From positions 1-64,000 of the forward strand of contig NZ_QYBB01000021.1 of the NCBI RefSeq assembly GCF_004137685.1: 64,000 nt of DNA, written 5' to 3'. Numbering within the stretch: the first letter of the stretch is position 1; the number at the start of each line of letters is the position of its first letter. The notes beneath the pieces were generated by a model, which ran no database searches, was not told the origin of the DNA, and worked only from the letters and a program-made list of their open reading frames with translations. Positions 19,384 to 27,415 of this stretch are shown one piece after another. This stretch comes from Lichenibacterium minor. GTDB lineage: Bacteria > Pseudomonadota > Alphaproteobacteria > Rhizobiales > Beijerinckiaceae. A program made the position numbers and the translations under genes.

Positions 19384-19794
19384 TCAAGCGTCGCGGCGCG
19401 TCCGGAGCACCCGGATGCCGACGCTGCGGCAGTCCGGATACACGTCGACCTTGCGGACGTAGACTTCCACCGCCGCCACGTCGCGCGGCTTCAGGCACAG
19501 GGCCGCGACCCGCTCGGCCAGCGTTTCCTGGAGATCGACGTGCGGCGCGCCGGCCAGGGCCGCGATGTCGCGGTGGATCGCGTCGTAGTCCACCACCTCG
19601 GCCAGGCGGTCCGCGCCCAGCGGGGCCGCGGGGACGACGAGAAGCTCGGCCGAAACCCGCACCCGCTGCGGCGCGTGCCGCTCGCTCTCGTAGGCGCCGA
19701 TGCGGACCTGGAGCTCGATGTCCTCGAACACGATGACGCGGGCCGCCTCGTCGTTGGACAGCAGCGCGGCCCTGAGGCTCGGAAAGGATGACAC
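19384..19794 (-). CDS. Dihydroneopterin aldolase-family protein
   Basis: 136 residues from a GTG with ggag six bases upstream; an ATG 63 bases further up (19857) is weaker. FEDIELQVRIGAYESERHAPQRVRVS matches the FolB/T-fold N-terminus, with the catalytic Tyr/Glu neighbourhood, then VVDYDAIHRDIAAL and the ETLAERVAALCL segment. FolB converts dihydroneopterin to 6-hydroxymethyl-dihydropterin in folate synthesis. No other fol genes are adjacent, so a paralogous role is possible. Confidence 0.8.
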   Translation of the reverse strand: MSSFPSLRAALLSNDEAARVIVFEDIELQVRIGAYESERHAPQRVRVSAELLVVPAAPLGADRLAEVVDYDAIHRDIAALAGAPHVDLQETLAERVAALCLKPRDVAAVEVYVRKVDVYPDCRSVGIRVLRTRRDA

Positions 19795-20008
19795 GGGCGG
19801 CTCCGTCGGCGTGGCGGCAAGGCCCCGACCATGCCGCATCGGGCCCCGTGTTTCCACCGGCCGCAGGCGCCGGGCGGGCTCGGGCCGCGAGCGGCTCCGC
19901 CCTCGCGGGCGAAGGCGGACCGAAGCCCGCCGCGGCGGTTGCGCGGGCGGGCCCCGGCGCTGCTAATGGGGCGGACGACGCCGCCCCTGCCCTTCGGGTC
20001 CCTGCCCC

Positions 20009-20419
20009 ATGCCCCCCTCGACATCGGACGCTCCCCTGGCCGGCCGGCGCATCCTCGTGGTGGAGGACGTGTATTTCGTCGCCGACGATATCGCGGCGGC
20101 GTTGCGGGGCGCCGGCGCCATCGTGGTCGGGCCGGCGCCGAACGGGCCGGCAGCGCTGTCCCTCATGGCGTCCGAGCGGCTCGACGCCGCCGTGCTGGAC
20201 ATCAACCTGCACGACGAGGCCGTGTATCCGGTGGCCGAAGCGCTGCGCGCCCGCGGCACGCCCTTCGTGTTCGCCACGGGCTACGACCGGTGCTCCATCC
20301 CGGCGTCCTACCGGGGCGTGCCGCTGTGGGAGAAGCCGTTCGATTCCGCGGCGCTGATCCGGTCCCTGCCGGCCCTGATCGACGCCGTCGGCGGCCGTCG
20401 GGATCGCCCGACAGCGTGA
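20009..20419 (+). CDS. Receiver-only response regulator
   Basis: 136 residues, essentially a single CheY-like domain: acidic pair in ILVVEDVYFVADD, the phosphoacceptor Asp in AAVLDINLHDE at about 62, the Thr position in VFATGYDRCSIP and the Lys in WEKPFDSAAL. No output domain follows. The DINLHDEAVYPVAEAL pattern is common in alphaproteobacterial stand-alone receivers acting in phosphorelays or with HWE kinases. No kinase gene is adjacent, so the partner is unknown. Confidence 0.85.
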   Translation: MPPSTSDAPLAGRRILVVEDVYFVADDIAAALRGAGAIVVGPAPNGPAALSLMASERLDAAVLDINLHDEAVYPVAEALRARGTPFVFATGYDRCSIPASYRGVPLWEKPFDSAALIRSLPALIDAVGGRRDRPTA

Positions 20420-20543
20420 AGGCGCCCGCCGAAGCGGGCACCGGGGGCTCGGGATGGGTGAAGGCGTCGGACTCGCGCCCGAACGCCCTTCGACGACATC
20501 GATGGATTCCCCTCCGCCTTCGCGGGGAAGGGCGTCCATCCAC

Positions 20544-20603
20544 GGCCTTTCAGCCCGGGAAACCCGCGTGGCGGGCCTTTCAGCCCGGGAAGCCCGCGTG
20601 GCG
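20544..20603. repeat. 30-base tandem duplication over the kinase C-terminus
   Basis: Two copies of a 30-base unit beginning ggcctttcagcccgggaa, differing at one base, plus the first four bases of a third. The right-hand copy contains the last codons (LARHAGFPG) and stop codon of the adenosine-kinase-like gene; the left-hand copy is the same sequence repeated just after the stop. It looks like a recent slippage or unequal-crossover duplication of a gene end. Confidence 0.9.
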
Positions 20604-21581
20604 GGCCAGGTCGGCCAGGTCGGCCACGGGCCGGGCGCCGACGTGGGCGATGATTTCGGCGGCCGCCAGGGTGCCGAGCCGGGCGCAGTCGGCCGGGTCG
20701 CGCCCCCGCGCCAGCCCCGCCAGGAAGCCGGCCGCGAACAGGTCGCCGGCGCCGGTCGAATCCACCACGGCTTCGACCGGCGAAGCCGGCACGCCGCGCA
20801 CGCGGCCGGGCTCGACCACCACGGCGCCCGCGGCCCCGCGCGTGACGGCGGCGAGCCCGCAATCGGCCCCGAGCGCCGCCACGGCGGCGTCGAAGTCCAG
20901 CGTCTCGTAGAGGGCCAGGAGCTCGTCCTCGTTGCTGAACACGATGTCGACCTTCTTCGAGCGGATCAGGTCGAGGAACTCGGCCCGGTAGCGGCCGACG
21001 CAGAAACTGTCGGACAGCGACAGCGCCACGCGCCGCCCCGCCGCGTGGGCCAGTTCGGAGGCCTTGCGGAAGGCGTCCTTGGCGTGGGGCGGATCCCACA
21101 GGTAGCCTTCGAGGTAGGTGACGCCCGCGGACGCCACCAGCGCCGGGTCGACGTCGGCGACCGTGAGGTTCTGGCACGCGCCCAGGTAGGTGTTCATGGT
21201 GCGCTGCCCGTCGGGCGTCACCAGGATGTAGGAGCGCGCCGTGGCGGGGCCGTCGGCGGCGGGGGATGTGGCGAAGCCGACGCCGGTGGAGCGCAGGTCG
21301 CGGGTGAAATACCCGCCCACCTCGTCGTCCCGCACCTTGCCGACGAAGGCGGCGGCGGCGCCGAGCATCGCGGCGCCGACCGCCGTGTTGGCGGCGGAGC
21401 CGCCCGACACGATGACGGTGGACCCCATGGCGGCGTAGAGGGATTCGGCGCGGGCCTCGTCGATGAGGTTCATGCCGCCCTTGGCGATCTCCCGCCCCGC
21501 CAGGAAGGCGTCGTCGACGGTGGCGAGGACGTCGACGATGGCGTTCCCCAGGCAGAGGAGGTCGAGGGCTCTGGCGGTCAT
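20580..21581 (-). CDS. PfkB-family sugar/adenosine kinase
   Basis: 333 residues. N-terminal signature VSGGSAANTAVGAAMLGA, then DGPATARSYILVTPDGQRTMNTYLG and, near the C-terminus, the PfkB signature 2 DSTGAGDLFAAGF with the catalytic Asp and anion hole. The YLGACQNL and EGYLWDPP segments resemble adenosine kinase-type members common in Rhizobiales, which phosphorylate adenosine to AMP in purine salvage, but ribokinase-like substrates cannot be excluded. The 3' end is duplicated by the 30-base tandem repeat. Confidence 0.85.
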   Translation of the reverse strand: MTARALDLLCLGNAIVDVLATVDDAFLAGREIAKGGMNLIDEARAESLYAAMGSTVIVSGGSAANTAVGAAMLGAAAAFVGKVRDDEVGGYFTRDLRSTGVGFATSPAADGPATARSYILVTPDGQRTMNTYLGACQNLTVADVDPALVASAGVTYLEGYLWDPPHAKDAFRKASELAHAAGRRVALSLSDSFCVGRYRAEFLDLIRSKKVDIVFSNEDELLALYETLDFDAAVAALGADCGLAAVTRGAAGAVVVEPGRVRGVPASPVEAVVDSTGAGDLFAAGFLAGLARGRDPADCARLGTLAAAEIIAHVGARPVADLADLARHAGFPG

Positions 21582-21660
21582 GCGGGCTCACGGGGTGGAG
21601 GAGGGCGTCGCCGCGTCTCGCATCCCCGCGCGGGCGCGGTCAAGCCGGGGGCGGGCGGGC

Positions 21661-22509
21661 TCAGGTCGGGGCGACGCCGGGCGGCCGTTCCGCCGCGAGG
21701 CGCCCCGCCGCGGCGACGAAGCCGGACAGGAGCCGCGTCATCTCGGCCGTGACGGCGGGCGGCGCGGTGTGGGGCGAACCCGCCGCGAAGGGCGGCCGGG
21801 GATCGTATTCGCAGCCGAGCTGGACGAGTTCGGCGTAGGCATCGCCCCGCAGCTCCGCCACCATCGCCAGCCCGAGGTCGAGCCCCGCCGTGACGCCCGC
21901 CCCCGTGACCCTGTCGCGGTCCCGCACCACGCGGGCGTCGGTCGGCACGGCGCCGAAACCCGCCAGCACGGGTCGCGCCGCCCAATGCGAGGTCGCCCGG
22001 TAGCCCCGGAGCAGCCCCGCCGCGCCGAGCAGGAGCGAGCCCGTGCACACGGAAGCGACGCGGCCGGCGCGCGCGCCCCGATCCGCCAGGAAGGCGAGCG
22101 TGTCGCGATCCCGCATGGCCGCCAGCGTGCCGTCGGTGCCGCCGGGCGCGAACAGCACCGCGAGGTCGGCCGGGCAGGACGCGAAGTCCAGCGTGGGGGT
22201 CAGCACCAGCCCCGTGTCGCTCGTCACCGGCGTCAGCGTCCTGCCGACGAGGTGCACCCGCATCCCGTCGAGCGCCGCGAACATGTATTGCGGGCCGACG
22301 AGGTCGAGCGCCGTGAGGCCGGGATAGACCAGCATGGCGATGTCGCGCGGCCCGCCGCCCGGCGGGCGCGCGACGGCCACCGGCGGGGCGGGGAACGGCG
22401 GGGCGAGCGGCGCCTGCGCGGAAGCCGCCGCGACGGCGGCGAAGGGGGCCATCAGCGCCAGCAGCGCCGCGGATCGCCGGTCGATCGGGCCCCGGTCGAC
22501 GGCGGTCAT
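21661..22509 (-). CDS. Exported DJ-1/PfpI-family protein (isonitrile hydratase-like)
   Basis: 282 residues from the ATG at 22509. The first 30 residues form a signal peptide (ALLALMAPFAAVAAASAQA). The DJ-1/PfpI domain follows: DIAMLVYPGLTALDLVGP, a nucleophile elbow SVCTGSLLLGAAGLL with the conserved Cys, then SHWA and VTAGLDLGLAMVAEL as in isonitrile hydratase InhA and the sensor half of GlxA/FtrA regulators. There is no AraC-type HTH. Export of such a protein is uncommon; the substrate is unknown. Confidence 0.8.
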   Translation of the reverse strand: MTAVDRGPIDRRSAALLALMAPFAAVAAASAQAPLAPPFPAPPVAVARPPGGGPRDIAMLVYPGLTALDLVGPQYMFAALDGMRVHLVGRTLTPVTSDTGLVLTPTLDFASCPADLAVLFAPGGTDGTLAAMRDRDTLAFLADRGARAGRVASVCTGSLLLGAAGLLRGYRATSHWAARPVLAGFGAVPTDARVVRDRDRVTGAGVTAGLDLGLAMVAELRGDAYAELVQLGCEYDPRPPFAAGSPHTAPPAVTAEMTRLLSGFVAAAGRLAAERPPGVAPT

Positions 22510-22517
22510 GGCCCGCG

Positions 22518-22715
22518 TCAGGCGGCCTGGACGCGACGCCGTCCCGCGATCCCGGCCGCTTCGGCCTCGCATTCCGTCGCCAGCGCCTTCAAGGCCTCCG
22601 CGGCCCGCGCGTCGAGCGATTGGGCGGCGAGGCGGCGGCACCGCACCGCCTTGGTGAGCAGGGCTTCGGCTTCGGGGCCGGACGCGCCCGGGATGGATCT
22701 GAGGTCGTCGCTCAT
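22518..22715 (-). CDS. Small uncharacterised protein, 65 residues
   Basis: Starts at an ATG preceded by a G-rich ribosome site and ends eight bases before the DJ-1-like gene, so the two are probably co-transcribed. Almost entirely helical, with two Ala/Leu/Glu-rich segments (AEALLTKAVRCRRLAAQS and EALKALATECEAEA). No signal peptide or membrane segment. I do not recognise a family; short all-helical proteins of this composition are frequent in Methylobacteriaceae-like genomes. Confidence 0.6.
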   Translation of the reverse strand: MSDDLRSIPGASGPEAEALLTKAVRCRRLAAQSLDARAAEALKALATECEAEAAGIAGRRRVQAA

Positions 22716-22779
22716 CGGTGCCCCCGGGGTGAGGCCGTCACAACGGCCGAGCGGCCCCGAAGGTTCGCCCCCTTCAGCA

Positions 22780-22803
22780 GACATTCGCGAGCGGACATTC
22801 GCG
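22780..22803. repeat. Direct repeat gacattcgcg, period 14
   Basis: Two copies, 22780-22789 and 22794-22803, in the divergent region between the 65-residue protein and the DUF992 gene. Such repeats can be regulator sites, but nothing else here supports that. Confidence 0.4.
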
Positions 22804-22961
22804 GTTCGGCCCAGGGGCGATGAGGCGCGGGCGCCACAGCCGGGCGGGAAAGCGCTTCCCCGGATGGATCTCGACCGGCCCCCGCCTGTTGACGCGGGGC
22901 GCGCCCCAGCGCCCCGGACCGGCTCCTCCGGCCCGCGGGACCGGCGCCGGAGAACCATCCC

Positions 22962-23435
22962 ATGACGCTTCGCATCCCGGCCCTCGCCGCGGCCCTCCTC
23001 GCCGGCGCGGCGCTCGCCCCCTCGGCCGCTTTCGCCGGCCCGGTGGGCCAGCTCTTCTGCAACGTGTCCGGCGGCACCGGCTTCGTGATCACGTCCAGCA
23101 AGGGGCTGAACTGCGAATATTCGCCGGCCAACGGCGCCCCGCGGCAGCATTACATCGGCACCATCAACAGCTTCGGCCTTCAGCTCGGCACCCAGGGACC
23201 CGGCCAGCTGACCTGGGACGTGGCGTCGGCCGGCGGCGCCGTGGGGCCGGGCTCGCTCGCGGGCTCGTTCAAGGGCGCCTCGGCCTCGGCCAGCGTGGGC
23301 GCCGGCATCGGCACCAACGCGCTCTTCGGTGGCCTCGATGGCGGCCTCACGCTGCAGCCCCTGTCGGTGCAGACCGAGACCGGCGTGAACGTCGCCGCCG
23401 GCGTCACGAACATGACGCTCGACTACGCGCCCTGA
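22962..23435 (+). CDS. Exported DUF992-family protein
   Basis: 157 residues with a clear signal peptide (residues 1-24, ending SAAFA). The mature part shows the DUF992 pattern: LFCNVSGGTGFVITSSK with the first cysteine, LNCEYSP with the second, YIGTINSFGLQLG, and the C-terminal LQPLSVQTETGVNVAAGV. Two cysteines probably form a disulfide in the periplasm. This family is widespread in Rhizobiales, with no known function. Monocistronic as far as can be seen. Confidence 0.88.
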   Translation: MTLRIPALAAALLAGAALAPSAAFAGPVGQLFCNVSGGTGFVITSSKGLNCEYSPANGAPRQHYIGTINSFGLQLGTQGPGQLTWDVASAGGAVGPGSLAGSFKGASASASVGAGIGTNALFGGLDGGLTLQPLSVQTETGVNVAAGVTNMTLDYAP

Positions 23436-23459
23436 CGCCCCCTGGCCGGGGGTGCGGCT

Positions 23460-23837
23460 TCAGAAGCTGAAGCCCATCCCCGGCGTGATCCCCCCGCCGC
23501 CGCCGAGGGTGACGCCGGCGGCCGGCCGGCCGGGCTGCTCCGCCCCGCCCTCGTCGGGCTTGTCGGCGAAGAAGGCCCTGCGCCGGCGCTCCAGCGACGC
23601 CGCCTCGTCCGCGCCGCCGCCCGTCCCCAGGATCGGCGACCGGGCCGCGGGAGCCGCGGCCGCCCGGGCCGCCGGCCTGGCGGGCGCCTTCGGGTGAGCC
23701 TTCCGCGCTGCCGCCGCGCGCTTCGGCGCCGGCTCGGCGGCGGCGGCCTGGGCGAAGGCTTGGGCGGGCGGCACGGCGAGCGCGGCGGCGACGAGCATCG
23801 GGGCGATGCGCCGTCGGTCGAAACGTCCTGGGGTCAT
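23460..23837 (-). CDS. Small exported Ala/Pro-rich protein
   Basis: 125 residues. Residues 1-30 are a signal peptide (IAPMLVAAALAVPPAQAFAQ). The mature part is low-complexity, Lys/Ala/Pro-rich (KRAAAARKAHPKAPARPAA), followed by SLERRRRAFFADKP and a Gly-rich tail GVTLGGGGGITPGMGFSF. A ggagg site sits upstream of the ATG. It looks like a small cell-envelope protein without enzymatic domain; function unknown. It converges with the DUF992 gene. Confidence 0.55.
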   Translation of the reverse strand: MTPGRFDRRRIAPMLVAAALAVPPAQAFAQAAAAEPAPKRAAAARKAHPKAPARPAARAAAAPAARSPILGTGGGADEAASLERRRRAFFADKPDEGGAEQPGRPAAGVTLGGGGGITPGMGFSF

Positions 23838-23965
23838 TCCGGTATGTCCTCCGCTGGGATCCGCGCCGTTCGGCGCGGGGGCCGTCGAGCTTTGCCGCGG
23901 CGGTGTGACGACGCCGTGGCCCCGCGATGTCGCCCCCGCATGCGGGGGACCGGCGGCCCCGCGCT

Positions 23966-26900
23966 TCACGCGGGAGCCGTCAGGTCGTGCACCGTCACGG
24001 CCGGGCAGGCCGCGCGGGCGAGGTCGATCAGGTGGCGGTGGTGGGTGAGGTAGATGACCTGCCCGACCTCCGCCATGTCGGCGAACAGCCGGAACGCTTC
24101 CTCGGCGCGGAAGTCGTCGAAGGTTTCCATGATGTCGTCGGCCACGAAGGGCACGGCCCGGCGCGTCGCCGCGAACTCGTGGTATCCCGCGATGCGCAGC
24201 GCCAGGTAGAGCTGGAAGCGCGTGCCCTTCGACATGTCGGTGGCGAGCTTGGTCGAGCCGTCCGCCGCAACGCCGAGCAGCACCTCGGCGTCCTTCTCGG
24301 GCTGGGTGGCGAGCCCCGTGTAGGCGCCCCGGCTGACGTCGCGGAACGCCCGCGAAGCGCGGCCCATCATGGCGCTGCGGTGCCGGTCGCGGTAGGCGCG
24401 CAGCGCGGCTTCGGCCGCCGCCACGCCGGCGCGGAGCCGGAGGTAGCGGCGCGCCTGGTCCTCGACCTCGAGCAGCACCGTGCGCCGCTCCGCCTCGATC
24501 CGCGCCACCGCGTCGTCGCCCCCCACGGCGTCCAGCGCGTCGGCCGCCCGCGCGTTCGCGGCGAAGAGTTCGCGCGCCCGCTCGTCGAGGTCGGCGAGCC
24601 GCGGCTCGAGTTCGGCCCGCTCCGCGTCCAGCGCCGCGCGGTCGAGCCCGTCGAGCGCCGCTTCGGCGGCCGCGGGATCGGCGACGCGGAGCGCGTCCCG
24701 GATCTCCCGCGCCGCCGCCTCGGCCTGTCGGCGCAGCTCCTCGCGCCGCGCCGCGCCGCGCAGCTTGCCGTCCACCTCCGCCAGCGTGCCGACCCCGAAG
24801 TGTTCCGCCATGGCGCCCGCGCGCCGCGCCAGCGCCCCGGCGGATTCGGCGGCGATCCGGCGCCGCTCGCGCGCGTCCGCCAGCCGCCGCTCCGCCCCGG
24901 CCCGCGCTTCGGCGAGCCGCCGCGCGTCCGCGATCCGCCGCACGATCGCGTCGTCGCGCTCGCCGAGCGGCGCGTCCCCGGCGATCCCGAGCGCCGCGCC
25001 GACGGCCGCCACCTCGGCCGCGAAGGCGTCCCCGTCCCGCTCCGCCGCGGCGACGCGCTCGGCCAGCGACGCGCGGGCGCCGATCAGCGGCGCGACTTCG
25101 GCGGCGGCCTTCAGCACCTCGCCGGCGGCGTCGACGGACGGCGTCCCGTCGAGCCCCGCCGCCGCGCAGGTCTCGGCCCAGGCGGCATGCCATGTCGCTT
25201 CGGCGGTTTCCGCCTCGGCCAGCGCCCGCGCGCGCGCTTCGGCGTCGCGGCGCCGGTCCTCGGCGGCGGCCCGCAGCGCCTTCGACGCCGACGCGCGGTC
25301 GAGCGCCGCGTCCGCCGCCGCGAGGAGCCGGTCGAGCGGCGCGGCCGGGTCGTGGGCCACGCCCGCTCCCGCCAGCGCCGCCGCGATCGCGTCGCGCGCT
25401 GAGGCGAGGTCGGCCGCCGCTTCGGCGCGGTCGCGCTCGGCGTCGCGCAGCGCCGCAACCGCCGCCAGCGCCGTGGCCCTCCGCGCCGACCAGGGGCCGA
25501 GCCGAGCGGTCAAGCTTTCGGGCAGCGGCGGCACGACCGGCCGCAGCGCGTCCGCCACGGCGGCCGAAGCGGCGTCCCGGGCGCCGGCCGCGGCGTCGCG
25601 CCGGCCTTCGGCCGCGATGCGGTCCACCTCCAGGGTGGCGAGCGACAGGTGGAGCTGGTGCAGCTTCGCGACGTCGCCCGCCCGGCCGAAGCGCGCGCCG
25701 GTGACGATGTCGTCGCGCCGCATCAGGTCCTCGAAGGCTTCCGCGCTGGCGGCGTCGAGCCGGGCGCGGAGCTCCGCCCAGGCCCGCTCGCGCGCCGCCC
25801 GCAGCGCCACGGCCTCGCCGTCCCCGACCACGCCCGCGACCTCGCCCAGCGCGTCGGCCTCGGCCCGGAGGCGGTCGCGCTCGGCCCCGAGCCGCCCCGC
25901 CTCCTCGGCGGCCCGCGCCAGCCGCGCTTCGGCGTCGGCCCGCGCGGCCAGGAGCGCCTCGAAGGCGGCGACGTCGGGCAGCCGCAGCGCCGCCAGCGCC
26001 GCGCCGTCGCCGGCCCAGGGCGCGAGGTCGCGCATCCGCTCGTCGAGCGCGTCGGCCAGGCGCGGCAGGGCGCGCTCGGCCAGGCGCAGGCGCGCCGCGC
26101 CGTCGCCCCCGCGCGAGGACGCCGCCGCGGCGGCGAGCCGGTCGAGGCCGGCGCCGTCCGCAGCCGCGTCGCCCAGCCTGCCGCGCGCTTCGGCGAGGAG
26201 CCGCTGCGCTTCGTCGCGCTCGGCCACCGCCGCGGCGAGCCGGGCGGCGACGCCGGAGCGCCGCTCGATCGACCCGCGCAACGCTCCCGCGGCGGCGGCC
26301 GGGATCACGGCGCGGGCCGGATCCTCGCCCGCGGGGCGCCCGAGCCGGTGGAGGAGGTCGGCCACGGCGCGGTCGGCGTCCCGCAGCTTCGGCCGCAGCT
26401 CGGGCAGGTCGCGCGCGGCGGCCTGGTGGCGCGCCCTCGGCTCGGCCATGCGGTCCACCCGCGGGGCGAGCGCCATCGCGGCGGCGTCGAGGGCCACGGC
26501 GTCGGTTTCGGCGCCGAGGCGCGCGATCTCGCCGTCGAGGCTGCGCAGCTGCTCGTCGAGGGCGATCTCGCGGCGGAGCAGGTCGGGGAGTTCGTCGGCC
26601 CAGCCCGCCGGCGCGTCCGGCAGCGCGTCGAGGGGGGCGAGCTCGCGCCGGATGTCGCGCAGGGCCGCGAGGCGCGGCAGGGCGCCGAGCAGCCGCGCCA
26701 CCGCGTCGTGGCGCGTGCGGGCGGCCGCGAGCGCCGAACGCGCTTCGGCATAGGCCGCCTCGGCGCGGTCGCGCCCGGCCGCGAGCTGCCCGTACTGGGT
26801 CGCGAAGGTGTCGATCGCGTCGCGGCGCGCCTTGCAGTCGGCGAGCCGCGCCTTCAGCTCGGACAGCGCGGTGCCGTGCTTCTTCGGGCGATGGAAGCCG

Positions 26901-27415
26901 TCGGCCTCGACGCGGAGGTCGCCCAGCGTGCGGCTGAGCTCCGCCAGGCCGGCGCTGGCCGAGAACAGGAGCTGCCCGAGGTCGCCCTTGCTCGCCAGGA
27001 TGCTGTCGCCGCCGGCTTCGAGCGTCTCGTCGTCGAGCGAGAACATGGTGCGGTAGGCGGCGCGGTCGATGCCGCCGAGTTCCCCCTGCACGAGCGCTTC
27101 CGACAGGGGTCGGCTCGCGGCGTCGAACAGGCTGGCGCCGGTGCGCTTGACGCGGAACAGCTCCTGCGCGCCCCCGGCGAACTCGATCGCCCCGCCCACC
27201 CGCATGGCGTTGTAGGGGTGGAGGAAGTTGTAGCGGCTGCGCGCCTCGATGCCGAACAGCAGGTCGAGGAAGGCCGCGAAGGCGGTCGACTTGCCGGCCT
27301 CGTTGGGGCCGTAGACGAGGTGGAGGTCGGGGCGGCCGTCGACCCGCGCCCCGAAGTCGAGCACGCGGTCGGTGAACTTCCCATAGCGGGTGAGGTCGAG
27401 TCGGGCGAGGCGCAT
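23966..27415 (-). CDS. YhaN/SbcC-like coiled-coil ATPase
   Basis: 1149 residues, Rad50/SbcC-type layout. Walker A GPNEAGKST at 36-44 follows a MRLARLDLTRYGKFTDR start typical of YhaN. About 800 residues of Ala/Arg/Glu-rich coiled coil follow. The C-terminal lobe carries the signature DMSKGTRFQLYLALRIA, Walker B PFVADDIMETFDD and the switch region LTHHRHL. No zinc-hook CxxC is evident. Its ATG overlaps the stop of the YhaO-like nuclease by one base (TGATG), which fixes the start and implies a complex of the two. YhaN/YhaO pairs are thought to process DNA ends like SbcCD. Confidence 0.9.
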   Translation of the reverse strand: MRLARLDLTRYGKFTDRVLDFGARVDGRPDLHLVYGPNEAGKSTAFAAFLDLLFGIEARSRYNFLHPYNAMRVGGAIEFAGGAQELFRVKRTGASLFDAASRPLSEALVQGELGGIDRAAYRTMFSLDDETLEAGGDSILASKGDLGQLLFSASAGLAELSRTLGDLRVEADGFHRPKKHGTALSELKARLADCKARRDAIDTFATQYGQLAAGRDRAEAAYAEARSALAAARTRHDAVARLLGALPRLAALRDIRRELAPLDALPDAPAGWADELPDLLRREIALDEQLRSLDGEIARLGAETDAVALDAAAMALAPRVDRMAEPRARHQAAARDLPELRPKLRDADRAVADLLHRLGRPAGEDPARAVIPAAAAGALRGSIERRSGVAARLAAAVAERDEAQRLLAEARGRLGDAAADGAGLDRLAAAAASSRGGDGAARLRLAERALPRLADALDERMRDLAPWAGDGAALAALRLPDVAAFEALLAARADAEARLARAAEEAGRLGAERDRLRAEADALGEVAGVVGDGEAVALRAARERAWAELRARLDAASAEAFEDLMRRDDIVTGARFGRAGDVAKLHQLHLSLATLEVDRIAAEGRRDAAAGARDAASAAVADALRPVVPPLPESLTARLGPWSARRATALAAVAALRDAERDRAEAAADLASARDAIAAALAGAGVAHDPAAPLDRLLAAADAALDRASASKALRAAAEDRRRDAEARARALAEAETAEATWHAAWAETCAAAGLDGTPSVDAAGEVLKAAAEVAPLIGARASLAERVAAAERDGDAFAAEVAAVGAALGIAGDAPLGERDDAIVRRIADARRLAEARAGAERRLADARERRRIAAESAGALARRAGAMAEHFGVGTLAEVDGKLRGAARREELRRQAEAAAREIRDALRVADPAAAEAALDGLDRAALDAERAELEPRLADLDERARELFAANARAADALDAVGGDDAVARIEAERRTVLLEVEDQARRYLRLRAGVAAAEAALRAYRDRHRSAMMGRASRAFRDVSRGAYTGLATQPEKDAEVLLGVAADGSTKLATDMSKGTRFQLYLALRIAGYHEFAATRRAVPFVADDIMETFDDFRAEEAFRLFADMAEVGQVIYLTHHRHLIDLARAACPAVTVHDLTAPA

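Noticed and set aside
20420..20543. Possible small gene downstream of the response regulator
   Set aside because: Frames here are short, overlap the tandem repeat and show no start with ribosome site or recognisable domain.
22780..22803. Direct repeats as a start of a CRISPR array
   Set aside because: Only two 10-base copies with a 4-base gap; no spacer structure and no cas genes.
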